From Bacillus sp. N13C7 (lineage in GTDB: Bacteria; Bacillota; Bacilli; Bacillales; Bacillaceae): a stretch of 64,000 bases of DNA. The notes below the pieces were generated by a model. The model was not told the DNA's origin. It did no database searches and was given only the letters and a program-made list of their open reading frames with translations. Of this stretch, positions 27,276 to 36,861 are shown one piece after another. The DNA is taken from the NCBI RefSeq assembly GCF_026790065.1, contig NZ_JALAMO010000014.1:1-64000 (forward strand). The letters are read 5' to 3'. A program made the translations under genes and the position numbers. Every line of letters begins with the position of its first letter. Positions within the stretch are counted from its first letter, which is position 1.

Positions 27276-29828
27276 GCTTTTGCCGATCAGACGCGTGACG
27301 AGGAACATGGTGACAGAAAGAGATCTGTTTTTTCGGTATGCCAAGTATTTGCCGCGCCACTCGGGTTTGTATTTTTCTTTAAAGGCTCTTAGTCCGCTAA
27401 AGCTGTACATGTATCTGACATTATTAAAAATGATGGCGGCAAATCTTTCTGACCAGAAGGATGTAAAAGCCGTGCCAACATTGGCCAAGGGCGCCATCCC
27501 CATGTTAAACGACGTGAAGCCCTCCTCCTTCGCCCATAAAAACATCCGGATAAACAATGCATCCATAATGCCGTTTGGGGCGTCATCGCGGTAGCGCATC
27601 AGATCAACTGATATCTCCCCTTCCTGATACATCGGCATGACATTTGCGAATGCAACGATCTCTCCTTCTGCATTTTTCATGTAGGCGATCGGCGCTTTCT
27701 GTAAATAGGAGCGATCAAAAAATCCGAGCGAGAATCCCTTCTCCCTTTTCGGGCCGAGCCATTCGTCAGAGATCTGTTTCAGCTCCTCCAAAAACGCTTC
27801 GGAAAATGGGGGATGATCCACATGGAAGGTATATTCCTCCCGTTCAAACCGGTTATTGATTGCCCGGAGGCCGGCTTTTTTCTTCCCTGTCAGGGTAAAT
27901 GTATTTAAATCCACATAGGCTTCCTCGCCCAGTTTAAAGAAGTTATAGCCAAAATCGTGATACAGCGCCATGTCCTCTCGTTCAATTTGATAGAACAGGA
28001 CACTGAAGCCTTTTTGATGCGCTTCGTTTAGAAATTCTTCCAGAACGAGCGGGAATGATTCTCTTTTGCCTGACGGATCGCCGAGCACGACCAGTCTTCT
28101 GGCGATTTTTCCAAACAGCAGCATTGCATTTCCGTCACTTGAAAAATAAAACCGCTTATCTCCAAGAAAGCCGAGATGGCTCAGCGCGTTGCCCCCATTT
28201 TCATTTAAAAACGAAGCAAGGCGTTTGGAATCAGCTTTTTCCCCGATGGGTTTTGTCTTCTTATGATACACCATTGTAAATATGAAGAAGAACAGCGGCA
28301 CGATGATAATTGCCATGATCGTCGCATACGTAATATGAGAATCGCTGTGGACGAAATATTCATGCCGCATCACCTTCTTCATCCGGTCCCAAATGAAACT
28401 TGCGATGACGTTGTAGTTAAAGAGCGCCACAGTGAAAAGCGCTACAGCGAAAAGCAGTTGCCCCAGCGTATAGGATGCCTGTTCCCGGACAAATTGTTTT
28501 TTCAAAAGCACAAGCAATACAATAATCATCGGCAATACGAATATGGCACTGATATTGAGTCCTTTTAAGAAGCTGAACACAAACCCGCCGACGAGGGCTG
28601 TTATCGCCATCGTATAGGATCGTTTTGTCCGTTTATAAAGCTCGATCGGCATAATCAGCAGAATGAGCGCTGAGCTTAAGGACAGCCCGTTGAACAGCAA
28701 AAGCGCCGGGCGCGGAATGTGCGGAATGACGGTAAGCCTGTCAATCGGCAAGGATACTGACGCCAAGACAATCAAGCCGGCAACAAACACAATAAGCGAA
28801 AGCGAGCCTTGCAAAATTCTCACTAAGATTGCCCGCTGGACGATAAGCAAAACGTTTGTCGTCTCAATAGCCGGTGCGATGCGCGGGTTCGTTTCGAGCC
28901 GTTTCATTGTATTTTCGGTCAGGTCGCCGGCAGCAAAGAACAGTCCGAGACCGAATGGGATAAATGAATAGACGATCCTGTACAAAACAATTGATGTAAC
29001 AATCGCCTCCTGGTGATAGCCAAGCTGCTCCATCCCGAGCAAAAACAAAAGGTCAAACGAGCCGAAGCCGCCCGGCACGAGGCTGATCATCCCTCCGATC
29101 GCCGCAATGACGAATACACCGAACACATACCTCATATCGGCATGAATGCCCATCGCAAACAAAGACAGGTAGATGACGACTCCAGCCATAAGCCATTCGG
29201 CAACCGAAGCGCCAATATATGCGAAAATCGGATTTTTCACTTTATCCGCATTCTCTTCATCTTCGCCTTTTTTGCCTTTTATTTTGGACACTGCCAGGGA
29301 TATTGGCAAAATTAGCGCAAAACCGATAACGACCGCCCACAGCCAAGGCTTTTCATGAATCACTTCATCCACTGGCAGCACTCGTGCAGCGACGAATATG
29401 CTGAATACAGATAACCCGAGCAGCATAGATGATGTCAGCCAGGCGATTCCTTTCACAAGGGCCTTATGGTCCTTCGTATGCTCCTTATAAAACATCATTC
29501 TTAACCCGACTCCGGCCAAACCGCCAAACCCGAGCACATTATTAAATGAATTGGCGATCCAGGAAACCCTGAATACCTTTCCGTTCGTGATCGATAGGCG
29601 CAGCGAGTATTTCAGGACGTAATCATACAGCGACATGGCCGCCACAGCCAGCAAGCCGATCAATACAAGGATGAATAAGTCCGTTCGTTCCAGCCCGTTG
29701 ATGACCATGAGTGTACGTTTGAATGACAGATTTGTCAGTTCTTTTTTCGATTGATAAATAACAAATAGCAAAACAGCAATAGGAAAAACGATTTTTAACA
29801 TTGATAAAGCATTTTTTTTAATCAGCAA
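27255..29828 (-). CDS. mprF: Lysylphosphatidylglycerol synthase/flippase MprF
   Basis: An 857-residue two-part enzyme. The N-terminal half (about 1-510) is a flippase domain with about 14 membrane helices. The C-terminal half is the cytosolic DUF2156/GNAT-like synthase that transfers lysine from Lys-tRNA to phosphatidylglycerol. The product reduces the negative surface charge and protects against cationic peptides such as nisin and daptomycin. The start is not certain: a TTG at 29828, about six bases after GGAG, gives a start like that of 168; the frame is open to 29840. It is near-identical to the 168 protein over its length. Confidence 0.95.
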   Translation of the reverse strand: MLIKKNALSMLKIVFPIAVLLFVIYQSKKELTNLSFKRTLMVINGLERTDLFILVLIGLLAVAAMSLYDYVLKYSLRLSITNGKVFRVSWIANSFNNVLGFGGLAGVGLRMMFYKEHTKDHKALVKGIAWLTSSMLLGLSVFSIFVAARVLPVDEVIHEKPWLWAVVIGFALILPISLAVSKIKGKKGEDEENADKVKNPIFAYIGASVAEWLMAGVVIYLSLFAMGIHADMRYVFGVFVIAAIGGMISLVPGGFGSFDLLFLLGMEQLGYHQEAIVTSIVLYRIVYSFIPFGLGLFFAAGDLTENTMKRLETNPRIAPAIETTNVLLIVQRAILVRILQGSLSLIVFVAGLIVLASVSLPIDRLTVIPHIPRPALLLFNGLSLSSALILLIMPIELYKRTKRSYTMAITALVGGFVFSFLKGLNISAIFVLPMIIVLLVLLKKQFVREQASYTLGQLLFAVALFTVALFNYNVIASFIWDRMKKVMRHEYFVHSDSHITYATIMAIIIVPLFFFIFTMVYHKKTKPIGEKADSKRLASFLNENGGNALSHLGFLGDKRFYFSSDGNAMLLFGKIARRLVVLGDPSGKRESFPLVLEEFLNEAHQKGFSVLFYQIEREDMALYHDFGYNFFKLGEEAYVDLNTFTLTGKKKAGLRAINNRFEREEYTFHVDHPPFSEAFLEELKQISDEWLGPKREKGFSLGFFDRSYLQKAPIAYMKNAEGEIVAFANVMPMYQEGEISVDLMRYRDDAPNGIMDALFIRMFLWAKEEGFTSFNMGMAPLANVGTAFTSFWSERFAAIIFNNVRYMYSFSGLRAFKEKYKPEWRGKYLAYRKNRSLSVTMFLVTRLIGKSKKDSVS

Positions 29829-30000
29829 TGGTCTCTCCAATCATATTCTAGTTCGATCTTTTTCCCCCAATAATCTCCAACTCATTATACACTACCGCTA
29901 TTTTTCGGACAAAGTCCCTAATACAGTTTCTGCTCCCTTTCTTTCAGCAGTGAAAATCGAGTAATATGGTAAAAGGAGCGAATGATGAGGAAGTGATGAA

Positions 30001-30483
30001 ATGGAATATAATTTACATGATACTACAGTCTTAAACGAAAACATTCTTTCATCTGAGGAGCGGGAAATATGGGTGCTCTATATGAAGGTCTTAACCTCTG
30101 CCGGACTCGGTGATGTGTCTGAGTGGATGAAGCTGGATATGAGCATGCCGCAGATGAAAGTGCTGATGCTATTAAACAATCACGGAACACTGAAAGTGAG
30201 CGACATCGCTGAAAAAATGGGGGCTTCCCTGTCCAATACAACAGGACTGCTTGACCGCCTTGAAAAATCAGGATTTGTCAAACGCTCACATTCTGAAGAA
30301 GACCGCCGCTCTGTAGTTATTCAGTTGACAGAAAATGCAAAAAAAATTTTTCGCGGTCTGTATGAAAAGGGCCACCTGAAATTAAAGCGTTCACTGGAAC
30401 TGCTTTCTCCCGAAGAAAAGCAGGCCGTTTCCGAAGGGCTTTCTATCCTTTCCAAAGCATTGGAAAAAGCGAAAAAGGAATAA
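30001..30483 (+). CDS. yfiV: MarR-family transcriptional regulator YfiV
   Basis: A 160-residue winged-helix regulator. The recognition helix lies in the region VSDIAEKMGASLSNTTG and the wing carries EEDRRSVVIQLT, both typical of MarR. It probably represses the adjacent MFS gene yfiU, whose promoter contains a perfect palindrome (30541-30555). GAGGAAGTGATGA precedes the ATG. Confidence 0.9.
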   Translation: MEYNLHDTTVLNENILSSEEREIWVLYMKVLTSAGLGDVSEWMKLDMSMPQMKVLMLLNNHGTLKVSDIAEKMGASLSNTTGLLDRLEKSGFVKRSHSEEDRRSVVIQLTENAKKIFRGLYEKGHLKLKRSLELLSPEEKQAVSEGLSILSKALEKAKKE

Positions 30484-30490
30484 GGTTAAA

Positions 30491-30527
30491 GTCTGTCATC
30501 CGCAAACTGCGGGCGCAGGCTTTTTTT
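30491..30527 (+). terminator. Terminator of yfiV
   Basis: A GTCTG...CAGGC outer stem with an inner CCGC-AAACT-GCGG stem and seven T. It separates yfiV from yfiU, so yfiU needs its own promoter. Confidence 0.75.
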
Positions 30528-30529
30528 AT

Positions 30530-30569
30530 TTGACATTTAGTTCATTTAAAATGAATAATATATTCAAAG
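30530..30569 (+). promoter_or_regulatory. Promoter and palindromic operator of yfiU
   Basis: TTGACA (30530-30535) and AATAAT (30554-30559) are separated by 18 bases. The spacer holds the perfect palindrome TTCATTT-A-AAATGAA (30541-30555). A second, imperfect repeat ATTCA-AAG-TGAAT follows at 30562-30574. This is a natural target for YfiV. Confidence 0.65.
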
Positions 30570-30594
30570 TGAATTAAAAAAGGGGATGATGAAT

Positions 30595-32151
30595 ATGTCT
30601 GAAGCATTAACAGAGCAGAAAAGCCAAAAGTGGGCAATCAGCCTGTTTACGATTGGTGTGTTTATGGCTGCGCTTGATAACGGAATTATTTCGGCTGCTT
30701 TAACAACAATAAACGAGTCGTTTGCCGTTTCTCCTTCTTGGGGATCATGGGGCATTACCCTTTATACGCTCGGTCTTAGCGTCAGTGTGCCAATCGTCGG
30801 AAAGCTCTCCGACCGCTACGGCAGAAAAAAACTCTTCCTCATTGAGGTTTGCCTGTTCGGGCTTGGTTCTTTGCTTGTTGCTTTGAGTCAAAGCTTCCCG
30901 CTCTTTCTGATATCGCGGCTGATTCAGGCGCTTGGGGGCGGCGGGATTTTCATCATCGGCAGCTCGCACATTCTCGCGACCCTTCCAAAGAAACAACAGG
31001 GGAAGGCGCTGGGGCTGCTTGGCGCGATGAATGGGATGGCTGCTGTGCTCGGGCCGAATATTGGAAGCTTTCTGCTAGATTGGACTGGGTCTTGGCATTG
31101 GCTGTTTTTGATTAATTTGCCGATCGCGGTGCTATTGGTTGTTTTCGGTTCACGTTTTATTGCGGAAACAAAAGCGCCTGAAGCTAAACGTCTCGATGCG
31201 GCTGGAATCTTCCTTCTGTCCCTGTCGATTTTAGCTGTGATGTACGGCATGACGAATCTTGACGGAGCACATCTTTTAAACAGCTTGGGAGATCCGGAGG
31301 TTTATGGGTGTATTCTTTTTGGCATTCTCTGTTTTGCAGGGCTTGTTTGGTTTGAAAAACAGGTTGAAATGCGCGGGGGCGATCCGATTTTGGCGTATTC
31401 TCTGCTGCGGAACAGCACGTTTCAGCGCACGCTTATGATCGGTTTGTTATCCGGCGGACTCTTGGCGGCGGTCATTTTTATCCCGTCATATGTTGAGCAG
31501 TATTTAGGCGTCCCCGCGGCAAAAGCAGGCTATTGGATGACGCCGCTTGCGTTAGCTTCCGGAATTGGGGCCTGGCTTGGCGGAGTTCTCACAGACAAAA
31601 AAGGACCGGTGAAAACCATTGTTCTTTCGGGAATCATTTCATGTGTGGGATTTGCTTTATTTCCGCTCTGGGTGACGGAGAAATGGGAGTTTGTGATCGC
31701 AAGTGTGATAGCTGGGATCGGTTTTGGCTTTCTGTTAGGCGCGCCGCTGAACGTCCTTGTATCAGAGGCAGCGAAAACGAATAAGGGCACAGCGCTCGGC
31801 ACACTTTCATTGGTAAGGCAAATTGGCCTGACATTGGCACCTACTCTTTATGCAGGCTTTATCACAGCCGGGTTTAACCAAATCGACGATGAGATCAGCA
31901 GCCGCTTACCGGACAGCGGACATTCAGAAAAGGCGATGCAGATGATTCCGGAAATCAACAGTTCTGATGTTTCTTCTTTACAAGAACAAATCGAACGCAT
32001 TCCCGTGCCTGAAGTCCAAACCGCGATAAGCGACGCCATTCATGCAAGTATCGCCAGCGGCTATCATCATTTATATGCCGCTGCTGCTGTGATTTCACTG
32101 CTGGTGATTGCTGCTATCACTCTTCCGGCTTTCCGCCGGCAAAAGCGTTAA
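30595..32151 (+). CDS. yfiU: Multidrug MFS exporter YfiU (DHA2, 14 helices)
   Basis: A 518-residue MFS transporter of the QacA/EmrB type with 14 predicted helices. Motif A (GKLSDRYGRKK) lies between helices 2 and 3. It likely exports hydrophobic drugs under control of YfiV. Three in-frame ATGs occur: the one at 30595 has AAAGGGG about nine bases upstream, while the one at 30586 abuts it. Its stop overlaps the yfiT stop by four bases on the opposite strand. Confidence 0.88.
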   Translation: MSEALTEQKSQKWAISLFTIGVFMAALDNGIISAALTTINESFAVSPSWGSWGITLYTLGLSVSVPIVGKLSDRYGRKKLFLIEVCLFGLGSLLVALSQSFPLFLISRLIQALGGGGIFIIGSSHILATLPKKQQGKALGLLGAMNGMAAVLGPNIGSFLLDWTGSWHWLFLINLPIAVLLVVFGSRFIAETKAPEAKRLDAAGIFLLSLSILAVMYGMTNLDGAHLLNSLGDPEVYGCILFGILCFAGLVWFEKQVEMRGGDPILAYSLLRNSTFQRTLMIGLLSGGLLAAVIFIPSYVEQYLGVPAAKAGYWMTPLALASGIGAWLGGVLTDKKGPVKTIVLSGIISCVGFALFPLWVTEKWEFVIASVIAGIGFGFLLGAPLNVLVSEAAKTNKGTALGTLSLVRQIGLTLAPTLYAGFITAGFNQIDDEISSRLPDSGHSEKAMQMIPEINSSDVSSLQEQIERIPVPEVQTAISDAIHASIASGYHHLYAAAAVISLLVIAAITLPAFRRQKR

Positions 32152-32684
32152 GACCACCCCATCCGTTTGGAAAGTTCCGTAATATGAGCGATATGGTGAT
32201 GTGAGTGCCAGACATACAGCCCTAGCGCGTTTTCTAGCGTCATGATCTCCTTTGTATCAGGATGGTAAAACCCGCGCTGAAATTGCTGCTTCGTTAGACT
32301 GCGGAGAAGAGCCGTCCATCGTCCGTGAAGCTCCTGTAAAAGTGCTAGTGAACCGCTCGGATCTGCTGTTTTCGAGTCCTTTAGCTCTGACCATGCTTTT
32401 TCATCATACGGACGGATGGCCGGTGTCTCCTCCGTCAAGCTCAATTTAAAACGAGTATAGCCGTTCATATGACTGTCAGCCAGATGATGAACAACTTGGC
32501 GAACGGTCCATCCCCCGTCCCGGTAGGGTGTGTCAAGCTGGCTGGTTGTCAAGCCTTCAACGGCTTGCATCAGTTTGGCCGGCACCTCTTCAAGCGCCTG
32601 AATCCATTCTTCTTTCAGCTCCTTCGATACGGATTCCCTCGGCTGGTATTCTCCTATTGGATAGCTTAGATTGGCTGTTGTCAT
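32148..32684 (-). CDS. yfiT: Bacillithiol S-transferase (DinB/YfiT family)
   Basis: A 178-residue four-helix-bundle metalloenzyme. The metal-binding histidines known from the YfiT structure are visible: H67 in VVHHLADS, and H160 and H164 in HSHHHIAHI. The family (BstA) conjugates bacillithiol to electrophiles, including antibiotics. GGAGA precedes the ATG at 32684. It is convergent with yfiU. In 168 yfiS and yfiR lie next, but here yfiQ follows directly. Confidence 0.9.
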   Translation of the reverse strand: MTTANLSYPIGEYQPRESVSKELKEEWIQALEEVPAKLMQAVEGLTTSQLDTPYRDGGWTVRQVVHHLADSHMNGYTRFKLSLTEETPAIRPYDEKAWSELKDSKTADPSGSLALLQELHGRWTALLRSLTKQQFQRGFYHPDTKEIMTLENALGLYVWHSHHHIAHITELSKRMGWS

Positions 32685-32817
32685 GTATGTTCTCCCTTCG
32701 GTTCAATCTTCTCCTTTATTTTACAAGAAAAAGATTGTGCACGTGCATAAATTAAACCCGCTGAAGGTTGAAGGAATGGAGACTGCAATCATAATGTAAA
32801 CAGAATAACACATTACA

Positions 32818-32846
32818 AACGGCAGGAGCCTCTCTCCTGCCGCTTA
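32818..32846 (-). terminator. Hairpin after yfiQ
   Basis: CGGCAGGAG and CTCCTGCCG arms just beyond the yfiQ stop codon. The T-tract on the minus strand is weak (TTTGTAA). Confidence 0.7.
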
Positions 32847-32850
32847 TTTT

Positions 32851-33945
32851 TCACCCCGCGTGATCACGCACTTCTACTGTTACTTTCTTCTGTTTTGGCT
32901 GATAGACCTTCCCTACAAATAAATAACCGTATTTACATTTATTCAGCGCCCATGAGGTCAGGATCGGGCCGGCTGTGCACACGGCAAACAACAGGAGAAC
33001 AGCCGGTACGGCAGGTATTTCGGGCATATTCAAAAGCAGCACGTAGCCGATAATCATAAAATAGGCATGGAGCAGATAAATCGAAAAGGAGTAGTTGCTG
33101 ATAAACATCATGATTTTCGGCACATGCTTTATTTTAGAAAACAAGTGAAAGCACAGGAAAATCATACTTGTTGAGTACAGCATGATATCGGGCCGTTTTG
33201 AGCTGATCATGCCGATTTCACCAACATAAGAAACAGTGACAACCAGCGCGCCAGAAGCAATTGCGGCGCCGTATACCACCCAGCGGTATTGGTTCAGCAG
33301 CGTTAAAAAGCGCTTGTACTCTTTTCCGCAATAGTAGGCAAGACAAAAGTAGAAAAGCCAGCCTGCGAACGGAACCCAGAAAAATGGAAACCCCCCGCCC
33401 TCTTCAGGAGCAGGAGCAGAAGCAGGACTGACTACAGCGAAATAGCTTAAATATGCCGCTGTCACCACAAATGAAATGGACAGCACCCATTTCAGCGATG
33501 CTTTTTTCAGATACTCATGAAACAGCATATGCAGAAAGTAAAATTGAAAAATAACAAGAATGAAGTATCCAATAAAGTTTCCTAAGAATACATTCGCCAG
33601 GTACTTTTGCACGAACGCAAGAAAGGTTACCTCTCCCCCCATCGCACTTGTCATCAGCAGCGCATCGACAGCCGCGATAAATAAAAAAGGGACGAAAATC
33701 ACTTTCCCCCGCTTCTTTAAAAAACCGTCCGGGACCCCGTCAGGATAAGAACGCGCCAGCAAAAATTCAGAGATGAAGATGAAAGCAGGCGTGCTGAACA
33801 TCAGGAGTGTGCGGAACGAATCAATAGTGTGAGACATATCAGCGAGAGCTTCTGCCTGAAGCATCAGGACCATTGAAATGATATGGAGCAGAACGACACT
33901 TAAGCACGAAATGCAGCGGATCATAAAAATTTCTTTAATTTGCAT
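32851..33945 (-). CDS. yfiQ: Acyltransferase-3 family membrane protein YfiQ
   Basis: A 364-residue integral membrane protein with about 10 helices of the OafA/IcaC-type acyltransferase-3 family, which acylates cell-surface polysaccharides or small molecules. The N-terminal IRCISCLSVVLLHI carries the family's first-helix R...H pattern. AAAGGAG precedes the ATG at 33945. The substrate is unknown; no linked polysaccharide genes are present. Confidence 0.87.
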   Translation of the reverse strand: MQIKEIFMIRCISCLSVVLLHIISMVLMLQAEALADMSHTIDSFRTLLMFSTPAFIFISEFLLARSYPDGVPDGFLKKRGKVIFVPFLFIAAVDALLMTSAMGGEVTFLAFVQKYLANVFLGNFIGYFILVIFQFYFLHMLFHEYLKKASLKWVLSISFVVTAAYLSYFAVVSPASAPAPEEGGGFPFFWVPFAGWLFYFCLAYYCGKEYKRFLTLLNQYRWVVYGAAIASGALVVTVSYVGEIGMISSKRPDIMLYSTSMIFLCFHLFSKIKHVPKIMMFISNYSFSIYLLHAYFMIIGYVLLLNMPEIPAVPAVLLLFAVCTAGPILTSWALNKCKYGYLFVGKVYQPKQKKVTVEVRDHAG

Positions 33946-34087
33946 AACAGCGCTCCTTTATTTCAAATTTTTAGAAATCGATGGTTGTACCTTAACATGT
34001 CTGAACCACTTTGGAAAAGTGCCTGATGACATAAATTAGAATATGAATTATAGACTAAGGTCTTAAAAATTCTTGTTTTAGAGAATC

Positions 34088-34121
34088 GAAAAAACCTGCT
34101 GTCTTGTTACAGCAGGTTTTT
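34088..34121 (-). terminator. Terminator of lipB
   Basis: AACCTGCTG and CAGCAGGTT arms followed on the minus strand by a T-run. Confidence 0.9.
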
Positions 34122-34133
34122 GGCAATGAACTA

Positions 34134-34766
34134 TTAATTTGTATTAAGGCCTCCGCCATTCAATCCTTCTTTGATATAGCCGTTCACTTGGCTATTAGAA
34201 AGCAAGCCAATATGGCCGATGCCATAAAGCTGGATGTTTCTGGCTCCTTGTAAACGAGACAAGCTATTGATTACAATTTCATCATTTAGACTGTAGATAG
34301 ATGTATAGAGGATTTTCTGATTTGGATCTGTGCCCGGCAGTGCTGTTGATGAAACTAAACCATTAGCCCCTCCAAGCGTTACCACATTTTGAATCTTATT
34401 GCCCCCGCCTAAATATTTAATATAATACAGCGTGTTGGCGCCTCCCATACTATGAGCCACAATATCTACTTTTTTGGCTCCCGTTTCTTTTAAAACACGG
34501 TCAACATATGCAGCGAGCTGCGGGCCGTTATTTAGGTTGTTCCCTGTTTTATCATAAAAATCAATTGCATACAGTTTGTTGCTTTGCCAGCCTTGAGAAA
34601 TTAAGTAGTTTTTAATAGCGAAAAAGTTGTATGAGGCACCACTTATTCCATGAACAAGAACAACAGGATTATGTACTGATTCAGCTTTTGCGCTTGACGG
34701 CGGCGCGGCTAGAACAGATAGAATCAGTGATAAACAGATAGTGGATGCAAAAAGTATTTTTTTCAC
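34134..34766 (-). CDS. lipB: Secreted lipase/esterase LipB (EstB)
   Basis: A 210-residue minimal alpha/beta-hydrolase lipase, near-identical to the B. subtilis enzyme that hydrolyses short and medium triglycerides and esters. A Sec signal peptide ends with AKA at about residue 28. The nucleophile S106 lies in AHSMG, where alanine replaces the first glycine of the usual GxSxG, as in the B. subtilis family. D162 and H185 complete the triad. AAGGGGGAAATAAACG precedes the ATG. The intergenic DNA to yfiO (34767-35054) is AT-rich and shows no further gene. Confidence 0.96.
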   Translation of the reverse strand: MKKILFASTICLSLILSVLAAPPSSAKAESVHNPVVLVHGISGASYNFFAIKNYLISQGWQSNKLYAIDFYDKTGNNLNNGPQLAAYVDRVLKETGAKKVDIVAHSMGGANTLYYIKYLGGGNKIQNVVTLGGANGLVSSTALPGTDPNQKILYTSIYSLNDEIVINSLSRLQGARNIQLYGIGHIGLLSNSQVNGYIKEGLNGGGLNTN

Positions 34767-35054
34767 GTTTATTTCCCCCTTAAAATGTTTGTACCACCAA
34801 TTTCCTATTATACATAAAACATCTACTTTGTTAATATTTTTTCAGAAAATTAATTATATATATTTTTTTCAAATGATAAATGAAGCTGAATCCCATATTC
34901 TTCGATTCATTTCGTACCTATCATCTTTATTTCCCAAGTAGACAGGTTGTGTTCCCTTCCTCCCTTTTCTATAATAAGGGGAATAGGCAGTTAGGATCAC
35001 AGTTGAGCATTGGCTCATCTTTTTTGTGAAACAGCCATAGACACGGAGGAAAGC

Positions 35055-35603
35055 ATGAGAGTATTAAAATACGCCATATTAGGGCTTTTGCGAAAAGGCG
35101 AATTGAGCGGATACGATATTACGAGTTATTTTAAAGAGGAGCTCGGCCAATTTTGGAGCGCCAAGCACAGCCAGATTTATCCTGAGCTCAAAAAGCTGAC
35201 GGATGAAGGTTTTATCACGTTCCGGACGACAATTCAAGGCACAAAGCTTGAGAAAAAAATGTACACCCTGACAGACAGCGGAAAGCAGGAGCTGCATGAC
35301 TGGCTGATCCGCCACCAGCCGATACCGGAGACGGTCAAGGATGAATTTATGCTGAAGGCTTATTTCATTTCTTGTCTATCGCGACAGGAGGCTTCTGAGT
35401 TGTTCAAAGACCAGCTGCAAAAACGCAAAGCCAAGCTGTCTGATCTGCAGGGAAGCTATGAAAAGCTTATGGCTTCAGCGGAGCCGATGTCGTTTTCTTC
35501 ACCAGACTTCGGCCACTATCTTGTGCTGACGAAAGCGCTGGAGAGAGAGAAAAATTATGTTTCTTGGCTGGAATCAATTTTAGCTATGATCGATAAGGAT
35601 TAA
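35055..35603 (+). CDS. yfiO: PadR-family regulator YfiO
   Basis: A 182-residue regulator with an N-terminal winged helix (about 1-80, including LLRKGELSGYDI) and a C-terminal helical dimerisation domain, the two-domain PadR-s1/VirR layout. The ATG at 35055 follows GGAGG; the upstream extension from 35010 is not supported. It is convergent with lnrN and shares a terminator, so it may regulate an unrelated target or the lnr genes; no operator could be assigned. Confidence 0.88.
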   Translation: MRVLKYAILGLLRKGELSGYDITSYFKEELGQFWSAKHSQIYPELKKLTDEGFITFRTTIQGTKLEKKMYTLTDSGKQELHDWLIRHQPIPETVKDEFMLKAYFISCLSRQEASELFKDQLQKRKAKLSDLQGSYEKLMASAEPMSFSSPDFGHYLVLTKALEREKNYVSWLESILAMIDKD

Positions 35604-35656
35604 CCGGGAGCGCCCTTCAGGCTGCACCCATACGAATGCGTGGGTTTACCCACATG

Positions 35657-35692
35657 CAAAAAAACATCTGCCTAAACGGCAGATGTTTTTTA
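35657..35692. terminator. Bidirectional terminator of yfiO and lnrN
   Basis: AAAAAACATCTGCC and GGCAGATGTTTTTT arms, reaching the lnrN stop codon. Confidence 0.92.
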
Positions 35693-36847
35693 CGCGCGGA
35701 GCGCTTTCAGCCCCACTGTGAAGGTAATTGCCGCAAAAGCAAGCAGGATGCCGCAAATCCCGAGAATATCTGTGACGTGCGCGTCGTTTGCGATAATCTC
35801 AGTCAGCCCGCTCATCGCCCACTTTTGCGGAAGAAATTCTGCAATAGACTGCATAAATTTCGGCTCAATGTCTATCGGCCAATACATTCCGCTTACCATA
35901 CATGTTGCGATGACGAATAAGTTGCCGAACGCAAGCTGCTGTTCCGGCGTTCTGACATTGGCCGCAATCACCAATCCGAAGCCGACAACAGTCAGCAGAA
36001 AAAGCGACACTAACACAATAACCGCAGCCGGATTCCCCCAGTTAACGCCAAACAGCCAATGGGTTGCGAGAAGCAATATGCCAAATTGAATCCAGCCAAT
36101 GACGAAGAAGGACAGCACATATCCTGCACCAATTTCCGCTCGGCTGACGGAGGCTGTAAGCAATCTGGACCAGACGCCGTTTTTTCTTGCTTCTAAGATG
36201 GTTCCCGTTGCCCCCATCATGGTCAGCATGACAAACAGGATAGAAAAGCCTGCTGCTCTGGAAGCTGTATCACTTATGCCCGTGCCTTCTTTTTTATCAC
36301 TGAGCGCCTTTTGTTTTACGGCTGGCACTGCATCTTCATGCTCTATTGCGATAACTGATTTATAAGCCGCCTTCCAGTTCTCCCCAGCAGCCTGACCCGC
36401 CGCTTTTGCCGCTGCAATCTGAATATTGAGCTTTGCCAATGTGCTTTCTGCGTACTGTTTCGCCATCGGCGCTTCCGACAGCTCCGGGCCGTGGCGGAAG
36501 ATCAGCTCAGGATGTTTTCCATTTTCCAGCTGTGCTTGGAAGGAGCGGGAAATGACAATGATCCCGGCAATTTTCTTTTGTTTCAGCTTTTCTGATGCTT
36601 TGCTTTCAGACATGTTTTCGAACGTATACATCTCATCGTGTGCCGTCAGCTGCTGAATATAATGCTGTGAGAGAATCGTATCATCCTGATCAACGATTGC
36701 AAGACGTAGCTTATCATCATTACCGCCAAGCATACTCCCAAATACAAAGGTAAGCAAAAGCGGGGCAGCGAACATCATCAAATAATTCTGCGGTTTCTTG
36801 AAAATGAGAGAAAGCTCAATGCCGCAAATGGCTATGATTTTTTTCAC
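35690..36847 (-). CDS. lnrN: Linearmycin-resistance ABC permease LnrN
   Basis: A 385-residue ABC-2 type permease: one N-terminal helix (about 20-40), a large extracytoplasmic domain, then five or six helices in the C-terminal half. With LnrM and the ATPase LnrL it exports or detoxifies linear polyenes such as linearmycin and amphotericin. The start is GTG at 36847, nine bases after GGAGG; upstream codons overlap the end of lnrM. It is the last gene of the operon. Confidence 0.92.
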   Translation of the reverse strand: MKKIIAICGIELSLIFKKPQNYLMMFAAPLLLTFVFGSMLGGNDDKLRLAIVDQDDTILSQHYIQQLTAHDEMYTFENMSESKASEKLKQKKIAGIIVISRSFQAQLENGKHPELIFRHGPELSEAPMAKQYAESTLAKLNIQIAAAKAAGQAAGENWKAAYKSVIAIEHEDAVPAVKQKALSDKKEGTGISDTASRAAGFSILFVMLTMMGATGTILEARKNGVWSRLLTASVSRAEIGAGYVLSFFVIGWIQFGILLLATHWLFGVNWGNPAAVIVLVSLFLLTVVGFGLVIAANVRTPEQQLAFGNLFVIATCMVSGMYWPIDIEPKFMQSIAEFLPQKWAMSGLTEIIANDAHVTDILGICGILLAFAAITFTVGLKALRA

Positions 36848-36861
36848 CTTGGTGTACCTCC

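Noticed and set aside
28263-28568. 101-codon plus-strand frame inside mprF
   Set aside because: His/Tyr/Asn-rich antisense shadow of a membrane protein gene; no ribosome site.
32685-32850. Intergenic DNA yfiQ-yfiT as remnant of yfiR/yfiS
   Set aside because: Too short, and no protein-like frame; a clean absence fits better.
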